Of a stretch of DNA of 64,000 nt, positions 1-12,400 are shown one piece after another (the stretch's first letter is position 1; the number at the start of each line of letters is the position of its first letter). Below the pieces are notes generated by a model, which worked only from the letters and a program-made list of their open reading frames with translations, had not been told where the DNA came from and did not search any database. The position numbers were made by a program, and so were the translations under genes. The stretch covers positions 41,905,572-41,969,571 of the forward strand of contig CP154954.1 in assembly GCA_039621445.1 (NCBI GenBank), given 5' to 3'. Source of the DNA: Euglena gracilis (taxonomy: Eukaryota; Euglenida; Euglenophyceae; Euglenales).

Positions 1-491
1 GGCCATAGTTTCAAAATAGGTGCCCACCGCACATTGGTGGGTGCCGAGAGTATTAGCCACCCATGGACAGGCGTCATATGACGCGCACCACACAGTGGTC
101 CCTTCGTTTCGGCCTCATTCAAGTGCCCCGGCTTTTCATCATGTGTGGGCCGGGGGGTGCGGGCCCGGACGCATTGGGGGAAGGGGCCTGCCGGTGATGC
201 AGCTCCGACGCCATCCTGACGGGCAACTGTGCGCGGGCAGCAGAGATGACGCCCAGGGGTTCCGGGTACGGAACACAGACGCACAGAGAGGGTGGGGTCG
301 CTTTTCCGGGGTGGTTCCCCATGTGTTGCACATACACATGACCCTGGCGATGCGTCCCAGACGAACGCAATGTGTCGCAGGGGGGGGTTGGAGGTGTGGC
401 TGGAGGGGGGCCGTGGGCGGAGAGCGCAAGGTTCACAAGTTCCAGCGCCCGGCCGGGCGAGCCGCCCCCCCCCCCCCGGCCCCTGCGACCG
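1..491. other. No gene recognised
   Basis: GC-rich sequence with several overlapping open frames on both strands, none with consistent third-position bias or a known motif. Confidence 0.4.
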
Positions 492-3400
492 ATGCAGTGG
501 TCGCGCAAGGTCGCTCGGGCCCACGCCCTCCCCGCCTCGGGCCCGTCCACCGCCTCCGACCGCGGGGCTGCCTAGTGGCACAGCGGCTTCAAACGAGCCA
601 AACAAATGGTGGGTCACGCCACCTGGTGTTGGGGATCACGCCACCTGGTGTGGGGGTCACGCCACCTGGTGTGACCCCACACCCCTGTTCCATTGGGACA
701 GGGTCGAGCCTTGACGTTGGGCCACCCAAAGCCGCAGCCTGTCGAGTGCTGGCGGAATTGCCGGGCTTTTGACTGGGGGGTGGGGGGGGGCAGCCCGGCT
801 CCCGTGACGACCAGCTGCGGGCCCTCCTGCGGCGGCGGGCCAGCCCGGACGGGGTGGTCATGCTGACGACGTCCACCATCGGGTACCTGGGGCCAGCCTC
901 CGGCCTGGAAGCGGATGGGCTCTGCAGAATGGAGTCAGCGGAGGATCAACATAAAATTCAGCACACGCCCACATTCACGCATTCATGCGCACACACGCGC
1001 GCACACGCACATACACACACAAACACACACGCGCGCGCACACACACCCATGCACAGACACGTATTACGCACGCACGCACGCACACGGACGCCCATGCGTG
1101 CGCACACACAGATAACCATGATGTGAGTTGTCATCCCTAGATTCAAGGTTGGGAACGATGTCCCTGCAGTGTCCATGTCCACATCACGGCAGAGTTATCA
1201 AATTGGATTTCATTTTCTTATTTGCCCATTTCTGTCACCCTTTCAGCGCCATTAGCCCTATCAGCACTATCACCCTGTGTGTTTAATTCCCTTTTAACCC
1301 CCAGAACAACGGGAAGAGAATCCATGGCACCAGCATCGCCTCCACGTTAGGTTTGATACGACCAATGACGTGTTTATTTTGAGACTTTTGTTGATTTTGT
1401 TGTCCTTCTCCGCCATCTTTTTCTTCGCGACTTGTCCCCCCCAGAAGCGTCTTTGAAAAAGCTTGTGCAGTTGTTGGCTTATGTTGTTCACCACACAGGC
1501 TTCTTTCGGATTTCCTCTGGCTTCAGTGTACAAGCAGGGCAGATGGATGTCACAGCAGATGACGTAAGAATGCGAAAACAATTTTTGGCAAAATTGATTT
1601 TTTCTTGTATTTCCCCTTGTCTGGTGACTTTTTCCCTCGCTTTCATTTTTTTTTCAATAGTTTTTCATTTCACTTGCACAATGTTGCATTTATCCCAGTC
1701 TTTCACAATTCCCTCCAAAATGTTCAATTTCCCACAATTCCCTGCAGTTTTTTGAAATTTCCGAAATTTTTTGGAAGATTTCTATAAGTTCTCCCAATAA
1801 ACGGCCATTTTTTAATACTTTCCTCACATTTTGTGTGTGTTTTTTTTGTCCGCTTCCTTAGCGCGATTATGTGGGTCCAAACATGCCCAAACTCACATCC
1901 AACCAATTGTGCCTGTGTTTTGAGGGCTCACCCACACCCCAAATGGAGCGGCAACAGCCACCAATCAGCCAGAGCGGAAGTTGGGAGGTTGTAAACCCCC
2001 CCTCCCTGATAGAAGCGTGGGTGCGCTGATGGCGGACTGCTACCTCTGGCGGCGGGGGCGGCGCTTCTATTTTGACCCTCCCTGCCCAATTTTTGTTGAT
2101 TTCCTTCAAAAATCCTGTCAAATGGGGGGTGTGCTTGTAGTGGACCGCCGCCTTCGACGACGGGGGGGGGGGGTGCGCTTTTATTTGGACCCTGCGCTTC
2201 TAGCGGCCCCGCATTTTTATTAGGGGGGCGGGTTTACCGGCAGACCTGCACCACAGACAGATGGGTATTTAAACGAATACCTGAGTGCCGTGCCATGTTG
2301 AATGTGATGGGCCGGCATTTTCCTCTCCTGGGGGGTGGGCCGAGAGGGGCAGGGGGTTGTGGCCATTTCGTGTTAAATTTTGCCTGCAACCTGGAGAAGC
2401 TCCAGCTGCCTCACTACGTCATCGCTGCACTGGATGCCCCAGCCGGGCCTTCTCAAAGGAGACGGATGGGACTGGGGACTTTGGGGGGGGTGGGATTTGG
2501 CGTGGGGGGTTTGCCCCCAATTTTTTTCAGCATTGGACTGTTTCTGACCCTCCTGGGGCCGACCAGGCTGTTTTTTTAGTCGCGTGCCGATCCCACCCCG
2601 GGGGGGGGGGGGCCTGCCTGGGCAGGCACCCCAAGGCACTCCGGACCCCCCCTCCCCCCGGGGTTGGTAAAAAACAGCCTGGTGCCGACCCCCCTCTCCT
2701 TATAAATCTGCTGGGTGGGATGTCCCCAGAAGTCCAGCTTCTTCCGTACACAGGAACCCTCCATATACCACAGCAGGACGGAATGGAGGAGCGCGGGTGG
2801 TAAATGTTTTTTTTTGTGAATGCATTCGCACATGTTGTCCATTTTTTCCCGACTACTTTACCCAGTTGGGGCACAGGCTGGACCAAAAAATTTCCAGCGC
2901 AAAGGGCTGAAAATTTTTTTTGATAATTTTTTTCTGGAAAAAAGAATTTTGGAAAAAGGGTCTAAAAAATGGCAAAACAAAAGCCTCAGATTTCCCCAAA
3001 TTTTTGGCTGAAGAATCTAAACCCAGCTGCATTTCGTTTTTTTTTGCCCCTTTTCGGGTGCCAGCCAGGCCCGACTGCAGCTGGCTGGACCTCTCACGCA
3101 CGGGGGGGGGTCCAGCCACCAACTGTTTCCCCCATCCAGCCAGCTGGACCCCTCAGGCTGTCAGGGAGGGGCCCTCCAGGAACTCCCAGGTATTCCCCCC
3201 CACATTCCCCCGCTGGAGCCCCCCCCCCCCCCCACATTGCCCAACGCGCCGGAGCAGCCCCGCCCGCCCGATGTACGAGGCCGGCGCGGCGCTGCCCGCG
3301 CCCGTGGCCCCAGCGCCACGCCGCTCCGGCGCCGCTCCGGCGCGCCCTCGCCTCTGTGCCGCCTGCGCGCGGCCTCGGCGGCTCGCGTCGCCTGCCCCCG

Positions 3401-6400
3401 CGCCGGGTCACGGCTTCGTCCCCCCCGCCCTGCCCGGGGTCGGTCCGCCCCCCCCCCCTGGCTCAGGCAATGTCACCTCTGTGCCCCCAATTTGTCATCC
3501 CCGCAATTGCACCCCACCCCCCCTGCCCACCCCCCTTTGTCACCCCCGGGATTGTCCCCCCTCCGTGCTGATTTTTCATAGAAGACGAGTTGTTCTGGTG
3601 TCAGTGTTGATGCCAATTTGTCATAGAAGATGTCTTCTTTCAGTGTGAACTCGGTTGTGCAATACGAATGGAGTGATGGATCATATGCTGCTGGAAGAGT
3701 GGTTGGTTTAAATGATGATGGCCATATATCACGACCATAGCTGAATTTTTGCTGCGTTCACTTGTGTTTCAGATGGTGTTCTTGGTCATTTGGTTTAAAT
3801 GTGGCTTCCATGAGTGAATTGACGCCCTTGGGCATTTGACGCTTCCGGGCAATTGTCACCCCCCTCTGTGCCGGCCAAATTGTCACCACGGGAAATTGTC
3901 ACACCACCTTTGTCGCGCGACAATTGCCCGGGGAGGGGTGGGTATTATGACCGAAAGCAATGCAGAAAGGTTCCGGTTTCCGGTGAAACGTCAGGCCCAA
4001 AGTGGCACAGGTTCCGGCGCTGTGATTCGTGCGGTGCGCACCTTGGGGTGGAGGAACCGCACCAATGTTCGGCAAAATGGGTGAGGTTCGGTCTGCATTT
4101 TTCTGTGACCCGCCGTGGATCCACGCCCTGTTCGTCATCGACTCGGACGTTGTCTTGGAGAGGGTGGCGTCGCTTTTCTTGCAGGGAACTATGGTGAGCG
4201 CCAAAATTACCATTTTTCTCTTATCCCCCCAAAACACACTGCAAACCATTTGAACTGCAAAGCCTTCATTGTCCTCTTAATGTTGAGATTAATTGACATC
4301 AATAATCCCCCAGGAAGGCCTCACCCCGTTTCTCCACCAATAACACGTAGGCAACGACACCAGGAAGGTGTCGGCTGAATTTTCTGGCGGAGGTACTCCC
4401 CAACTCAATATCTCCATTTTCTAGTTCCAGTGTTGTCCAGTTCTATGTTTTTTTTTGTCCCTGAAACAGGGGTCTTCAAAGTATTTGTATTTTGTTCAGT
4501 GAGCATCCATCTGAAGCAACCTACCTCCCGTCTTTGTCCAATGCACACCGTGTCGTTGACACCCCCACGTCAACACCTGGGCAGGGGATTCGCGGCTGGT
4601 TGGGAGGTCTCCGGAACGGCCTTCCTTGCAGTGTTTTTCCCCACCACTGCACTGCGCCCCCCTTCCCGCGTTCCGCAACCCGCTGCCCCTGGTGAACCCT
4701 TCCCTGCGGGACGTGATGTACGCCCAGCGCAGACCCTGTCTCAGAGGGGGGGACCCCGGCCTCTGGGCTGGTTGTTTTCCAGCAACTCATGATCCACCAT
4801 ATGAGGCAGGGCTCTGCCGCACAAAAAATCATGAAGTATCTCAAATCACCAGAAAAAATGTTATTTTTTTCCTGCAATCGCAACTGCCTCTTATCCGAAT
4901 CAAAATGTCATTTACACACAGCCAGAATTTTTTTTGAAAAAGAGGCCATAACCCCCCCCTAATTGTTGAGCGGGTACTCTTGTAGTGGACGCTCGCTTCG
5001 CCAGAGGGGGGTGCTCTTCTGTTTGGGCCCTGCTCTTGTAGTGGACATCGCACACATTTTCCTACAGCGTTCCAGCGCCAGTCAGTTTCCGGTCCCCTCA
5101 ACCTCCCTTCCTCCACCTAAACCGGCAGCCAAGCGCAAATGGCAGCCGAGGTTGGAGGAATCGTTTAACCTCGGGAAGCTTGCCTTTTTGAGGCAAGTTA
5201 CAAACCTTGCCACAATCGCATGGAATGACTTGCCTTCCTTCTGCTTCCATTGGTTTTCCAGGGGGGTGCTCTTGTAGTGGACGCTCGCTTCGCCAGAGGG
5301 AGAGGGGGGGTGCTCTACTATTTGGACCCTGCTCTTGTAGAGGGCATGCCCTACTATTAGGGGGGGGGTTAGTACGTTGATTTTAGGCCGTTTTCAGCCT
5401 GAGTGCCAGGTTTGGAAGCAGGGGTTGTCCCCCCCCAATGTCTACCCCCCCCCCCGGTTGGTGGACGCCATTTCGAAGGTTTGGTCACATTTTTGCCACA
5501 TTTGCAAAAATTTGGCCAAACCTCCAAAAAGCTGTCCACCTGGTTTAAGATTTCTGCTGGCCAAATTGGCCAAAAATGCCATTTTGGGAACTTTTTGGGC
5601 ATAAAGTTGTCAAAGATTCAAAAATTTTCGGCGAAAACGCCGAGATTTCTTTGAAATTGACCTTTTGAAGAATTTGTTGATAAATTGACCTTTTGGGGGT
5701 TCCCAGGAACTCCCCCAGTCCCTGGACTTTTTTTTTTGGGACCCCGACCGACCCGACCCCCAGTCCGAGGATGGTTGGTACCCTATACTCAACGACCCCC
5801 CCCCGGTCGGGGATGGATGTTACCGGTCTTTTTTTGTTGGACATGGGGGGTTGAAGGTTGGACCCCCCCAGGATGGGTGGGGCTCCCCGCCCCCGCAGTG
5901 GTGGAGGGCAGGGAGGGGCCTTGTGGGTCCGCCGAGGGGCGACAATTGTATGTGATCATGGGCGTGTCCCTCAAAAATGACCAGGGGTTTTCTTAAGGAC
6001 CCCCCGGGGGGTCCTCCAGGCGGGTTGGAAAAAGGTGCTGGCCAGACGTTCATTTAGTGCGCCGCGGAGTTTTTTTTTTTCTGCGCCGCGTGCGCCGCGG
6101 CACCGGAAATTTTGTGACCGCCTGCACCACAGAAGATTTTTTTTTGTGCGCCGCGTGCACGGCGGCAGCGTTTCAGGTGCGCCGCGGCAAGAAAAAAGCA
6201 TGTGCCGCGGGAACGTCATTGGTGTGCCGCGGGTGCGTTGTTGGTGCACCGCGGCAGCGTTTCAGGTGCGCCGCGGGTGCGCCCCGGCAAAAATTCGATT
6301 GTGCTCCACGTGCGCCGCGGAAAAAGTTTTTTTTTTGCGCTGCGGCAAACTTCGTCACGGCGCACTAAATGAAAGCCTGGTGCTGGCTGGACCCCCCACC

Positions 6401-9400
6401 CACCCTGGGGTGTGGGGTTTTGGGGGGGGGCGGCGGTCCGGCCAGCTGGCAGCTGGACTTTACCTAAAATTCCAGACAAAAAAGCCCAAATGAGCTAGGT
6501 TGGCATTTTTAGCCAAACCTTGGAGGTGAGAATGAAAAGCCGCCCAAAGGTGCCATTTTTTGCCATTTTTTTGACCCCCTTTTCAAGAATTTTGGCGCTT
6601 TGCGCTGAAATTTTTCCGCGCCGGACCGAACTTTGTTTCAGCAGACCCCCCCCCCCCCAGGGGGTGCTGGCTGGCTGGACCCCGGGGGGAGGGAGGTCCC
6701 CGACTTAGAAAACCCCTTTATAGTGACCCCAAAAAGTGGGTCACTGAGACGGGGGGGGGGGGCAGGGTGTTTGGGTGTTTGGGTGTTTGGGTGGTGGGGT
6801 GAACCCTGCGTTTTAAAGAAAAAACCCCTGATAGGAACTGACTCGTTTTCAAAGAGTGACCAAATTTTATTTTTTGAAAGTCGAAAGTGACCCCTCCCCC
6901 CTGGGTCATTCGAAGTGCCGAAGGTTTTTTTTTTGGGTCCACACGCAAGGGTACCCGCTTAGAGGCCCCCCCTCGGGTTTTCCTCAAAATAGTAAGCTTC
7001 TAATTGGGGGGGGGGTCAGTTTCCTGGGGGTGCGAGGCAGGCTGAACCCTCGGGGGTTTGGGGGGGATGGGTCTCTGAGTTTCTGGATTGCCTAAATAGG
7101 CAGGCTCGCCCCCCCCCCCCAGTTGTGGGCCAAAATTCGCCCCAAAATGGGGCTTTTCTCAGCTTCCGCCGCCGAAGGCTCCGGAGCGCCTTGACCGCGG
7201 GCCCAGGCAGTTTTGGCGACGTGCACAGGGCGGGGGATCGGACCTGGGGGTAGTGCCTGCCCAGGCGCCCAGGCTCCGGGGCAGACATTCATTCAGTGTG
7301 GTACACCAAGGTTGTCATTTTGTGGTTCACGGTGGACACCAAAAAAATATTTGTGGTTCACATCTGGACACCAAAAAAATTTCCCACCTCCTGCCGACAT
7401 TTGCATCATTATTTTTTTTCTAAACAGCAATGAAGCAATCCTCTTTGAACATGTTTGCCCAAATGAAAGCGAAGCAAAATCAAAGGAAATGTCTGGCCTT
7501 GCCCGAAATATGGCCGATTTACGGCCCAAAACAGTGCGGCCAACTGGCGACTTAGCCGTTTTTCGGCCCTGTTTAGGGTAAAAAAAATCAAATTTTCTAA
7601 AATTTCTCGAAAATGGTGGGGAGTCAAAGGAAACGTCCGGCGACCTGAGTTGGCCCTTTGAAGCTCTGTCTAAGCGTATTTTGATTTCCCTGCAAATCTC
7701 TGCCCAGCCAATTTTGGCCATTTTGTACATTTTTGGTCTGTTTTGATTTAGCCGTTTTAGGCCATTTTTGGGTTAAAAGGGGCGAAAAAAATCGGGAAAA
7801 AATCGAAAAAAGAATTTGCCCGAAATGATGTTTCCCGGACCCAGAAGAACTGTTTTTGAGCCGAAAATAAGCGTTTTCCCACCCGCCCCCCCCCCCAGAA
7901 TGGCCAAGATCAGAAGATGGGACCCCTCCCCAATAATGATATTGCCCCCCCCAGTTGAACCCCTCCCAATTATTTTATTCTCACAAAATAATTTACACTT
8001 CAGATGCCCAGATATATCTCCCCTGCCATTTTTCTGCGAAAGAAATCAGGTGACGTGGATACTTTAGCTCCGGAACAGGCTGTTTTTTTTAGTCGGGTGC
8101 CGACCCCGCCACAGGGGGGGGTGCCTGCCTGGGCAGGCACTCCAAGGCACTCCCGATCCGAATCCCCCCAGTAGGGCACACGGCCAAAAGTGCCCTAGCA
8201 CAGACCCTGGAGCCAAAGGTGCCGGGGAGCCAAAAATGGCCTGTTTTCAAAGGAATGTGCCTGGTCGCAGGCCGAAATCCGACCCCGGGGGGGGGTAGTG
8301 CCTGCCTGGGCAGGCACCCCAAGGCGCTCCGGACCCCCCCCTCCCCCCGGAGGTTGGTAAATACCAGCCTGCTCCGGAAATGGCATGTTTTGACAAATTG
8401 ATTGGTTTGCTTGGAATGCTGATAGATAGATTGGAATGCTGAAATACCACCGATGTGCCAAAGATGGAGGGAGGGCGATCTACCTTGTTGCATGAGGATG
8501 CCGGTACACAAAACCTGGAGGATCCCGAGGAATCTGATTTGTGATTGTTTGTAATTGGAGTTACCTTGAGTCAAATCCCATTGGATGACCAACAAAAAAT
8601 TCTCACCGTCTGTACTGAAAAAAAGTTGGAAAGTGCCCAAGGGATCAAACGTCGTTTCCCGTTCATTCCGGCCGAATGGCTGCGTTTCGGGGCACGGCCT
8701 CCGCCCAGGGAAGGGTCGAAGGGGCCTGGCCCAGTCCGACGTGCCGTACAGCCACCTGCTGCCCCTCGAGCAGACCACCGCTGAGGTGGCGCCGCCCTCG
8801 TTTCAGGCTCGCCCTATCCGTTGGCCAGCTCGGTGCAACCCACTATTTGGTCACAGCTTTGCCATTACTTTCAGCCCCTCCCCGGCAGCCAGGGACAGCG
8901 CCTCGCGCCGAGATGACCGGGCCCCGCCCCGCCGATACGTTCAACGCGGGGCTGTTCTTCGTGCCTGCGTCGCCGGCCAGCATCGCGGCGTTCGAGTGGA
9001 TGATCGCCGCGCAAGGGCCCTTCCTGCCCCTCAGGGGACTGCCCCTTCTTGGCTGTCCTGTCTCTAAATCAGCTGTGTGACGGTGCCCCAACCTGAACGT
9101 GTGCTGCGTGCCCCAGGGTCCTGTTTAACCAGCGAGCAGGTTTTTTCAGCCTGGTTCCCTTCCTGGTTGCCTGCTCCGAGAGCACACAAACGGTACCAGC
9201 CCTTTTGCAGGTGCCAAAATTGGCATGTGATGAGCAAAGGACCGGTCGAAAGTCGACTACCCAGCTGAAGTTCTGGGTCTCAAATCAAATCAAACAAAAC
9301 CAAACCAAATCTTTACATTAATTTCTAACTATTTGCGGCTCTTTCTCTTCTTCTGTTTTCTTTGCCTGGGTCGCTCTGCGGAGTCAGCAAAGAGGTAGCG

Positions 9401-12400
9401 CCCAATTGACGGGCCTCATGTCGCACGTGACAGGCGCATGCCAGCACATTTGCGCGCATGCCTGAACCCACAACTTGCACTTCTTCCTTCACCGGCACCG
9501 TTGAAAGACCCCTGGGCAAACAGTTTTCCCGATGAAGTTCAGCTGATGTTGTTGATTTAGAAACGCCCTGGCCTTGGGGTCTGCACCAAGCACCTATAGC
9601 TAATATGGCCTAAAATGGCCTAAAATGGCCTAAATCGCCTAAAATGGGAAAAATTCTGTTCAAGCATATTTTGAAGGCAATTAAACAATTTAAACAACAT
9701 CCTTGCATTTCCAAATTATGATGAACAAAAAAGTGTTATCATCTCGCCGCCTTTCAGGTGGCAATCTCAAAGTTCGACTCATTTTGTTGGCCCAATCAAT
9801 AATAAAAAAAGTGTTATCATCTCGCTGCCCTTTGGGGTGCAAACTCAAAATTGACTTATTTTGTGACTTCTAAACAAATCAAATGTCATTGAAGAAGAAA
9901 TGGTGTGATTGTCATTACGTTGAAATTAGACGGTATGAGTTGTTTCTTCTGATGAACCAAACTGAACAAGGTTGTTTCCACGTTGATTTGCTTTTGCAAA
10001 CAAAGTGAAGCGTCCAGATTAGTGAAGTGTGGTATTACACTTTGAACACAATACAAGGTTTGAGGATTTCCTCAGTTTCCATGTGCTTATTTTTTTCTGG
10101 GTTTCAACAGCTTTGTCCAAAAGTTTCAGCAAGTTTGTCCAAATGGTGTCAATAACCCTGTCCACTCATTGTATTACTAAATAAGAGAAGGTTTGCACAC
10201 GTCATGATGCAGTTTTCGGGACAATAATGTCGCAAAATTATGATTTTCAGAACCCCCACCTATACCTAAAATGGGTGGCCTAAAATGGCCTAAAATGGTC
10301 TTAAATGGCCGAAAATGGCCTAAAATGGCCGAAAATGGCCGAAAATGGGGGAATTTTTGGGCTTGACTATAGGCTATAGATAGGTGCTTGGTCTGCACCA
10401 TCTTGCCCAGGGTCGGAGTGAGATTCTGTGTTAACCCTCCACCAACCCTCTTGCGCGGCAAGGCTCAGGGGGCTGATCTGCCAAAACAAGAACCAAAATT
10501 GAAGGGAGAAAAATGTGGCAGAAGCACAACCGCCAGGGTCGTCGGCCCGACGATGTTATTCATCGCCTCGCACGCCCAGTGCCTTTTCTTTTGCCACCCC
10601 TCCCCCTTTCCTGTGTTGGCCGACCCCTTTCGCTGCGAGGCCCATCCATCTCCAGTACCATGTTCCGAAAATACGAAAACTGGTATCATTTTAGAATCAA
10701 AATCAAATTTTGCTTCCATGTACGTTTTTGGGGGTTGGGTCGTTGGAAAAAAAAGTGGGCGGGCCGGCCCCGGGAAGGGAAGGGGCCGTGCCGGGGAGGT
10801 GGATGCCGGCCGGGTCACCACTGATGACCAGCCGCTCTACAACCGCGCCTTCTGCGCCGCCCCCCGCCGGCCACCGTCCCCAGCCCCCCCCCCCCCCCCA
10901 GGAGGGGGCTTGTTAATAATGGGGTTTTGGGGGTAGAGAACCTACCGACCTGCTGGTTCCGGGGGCTGGTCGCACTTTTTGGCGCGCCTGTTTTCTTGGA
11001 TTTGACGCTTCCCCGATAATCATGCCCGCTGCCCCGATATATACCGAAAAATTGCCAAAATTTTGCTATTCTGGGGTGTTGACCAGCAGTGCTTCTGACA
11101 ATAATGGGGTTTTGGGGGTGAGGAAACCAGCTGACCTGGTCCCGGGGGGGCTGGTCGCACACCCCCCCCCCCATTTCCTGGCCTGGCCTGGGTTGGTGGG
11201 TGGGTGGGTGGGTGGGTGCGGGGGCCGCCCCACGGCCGGCGCAACGCGACGACGTGCCACTTCACCGCCCCGGCGTCCACGGCGTCGCTGGAGGTCCGGT
11301 TCTGGCCGCAGATGATGGCGGCGAACGGCGCGGTGGACGGCCGGGGGTCCGCGGTGCCGCGGGCCCCATTTTGGTCCGTCCGGCCGGGCACCCCCCCCCC
11401 CTCCCCGGCAGGGTGTCGCCAGGGCATGTCCTCACTGGCCTGGAAGGTACCCCCCCCCTTGTCTAAGCACCAACCCCCCCCCGGTTCTTACCCATCTTTT
11501 TAAAGGTCATCGTTCCGGGAGGTTTATTTTGTGTGCATTTTTAAGGGAAATTTCTCAAAAAATTCGAAATTTCTGCAACTTCTGAGACCTGATTTGGTGA
11601 GGTATTGTTGATTTCTGCCTCCAAATTTGTGTAAGTTCAACAGCGGACCTCCAAAATAAGGGGAATTTTTTCTTTTCGGCGCGAAGCGAAGCCGGATTTT
11701 TTTTTTGCAGTTAAATTTTTGCTCCTTGTCTAAGCACCACCCCCTGGTTCTTACCCATATTTTGGCAAAATAAGCCCCCCGGTTCTTACCCATCTTTTCC
11801 GGTGCTTAGACAAGGGGGGGGGAGGTATGTCAGCATGCAAATCCACATGCACAAAAAGTGCACACCGACAACGAAGAGAGGGGAGGGGGAGGGAGGGAGG
11901 GAGGCACACAGCCGAGTTTATCTCTGGGGGAACTATAACACCGAAACGTGGCACCGCCCCCCCCCCCCCGCCCCCAATGTGTTGGCCTCTGGTTTGTGTT
12001 ATTATAAGCCAGTTTGCCAACTGTGATGCCATGAGGGCTGAAGCCAGCTTCGCGGCCGGGGGAGCAGGAACTGCCAAGCGGAGTTGCGCGTCGATGCCTT
12101 AACAGATCAACTGCCCCTTGGACACAGACCTTGCCCCTGTCCAATGGCTGCCCTGTGGCCAGTGATCACCCCTGATCAACGGACCGGAGGGGCCCCTGAC
12201 CCCCTGTCGCGAGAGAGGGGGCGGAGGCTGGGGTGTTTGTGGGGACCCCCCGCGGCCCAGCGCGCGCCGCCGGGGCCATCCAGCGGCGGGGCTTCTTCTC
12301 CTTTGCCTACCGGGGGCTGCGGCCGGTGCTGCCGGGGCAGATGTCGCTGCACAACAACTGCATCAAGGCCGGGCTTGCATTTCGGAAGACCCCCCCCCCC

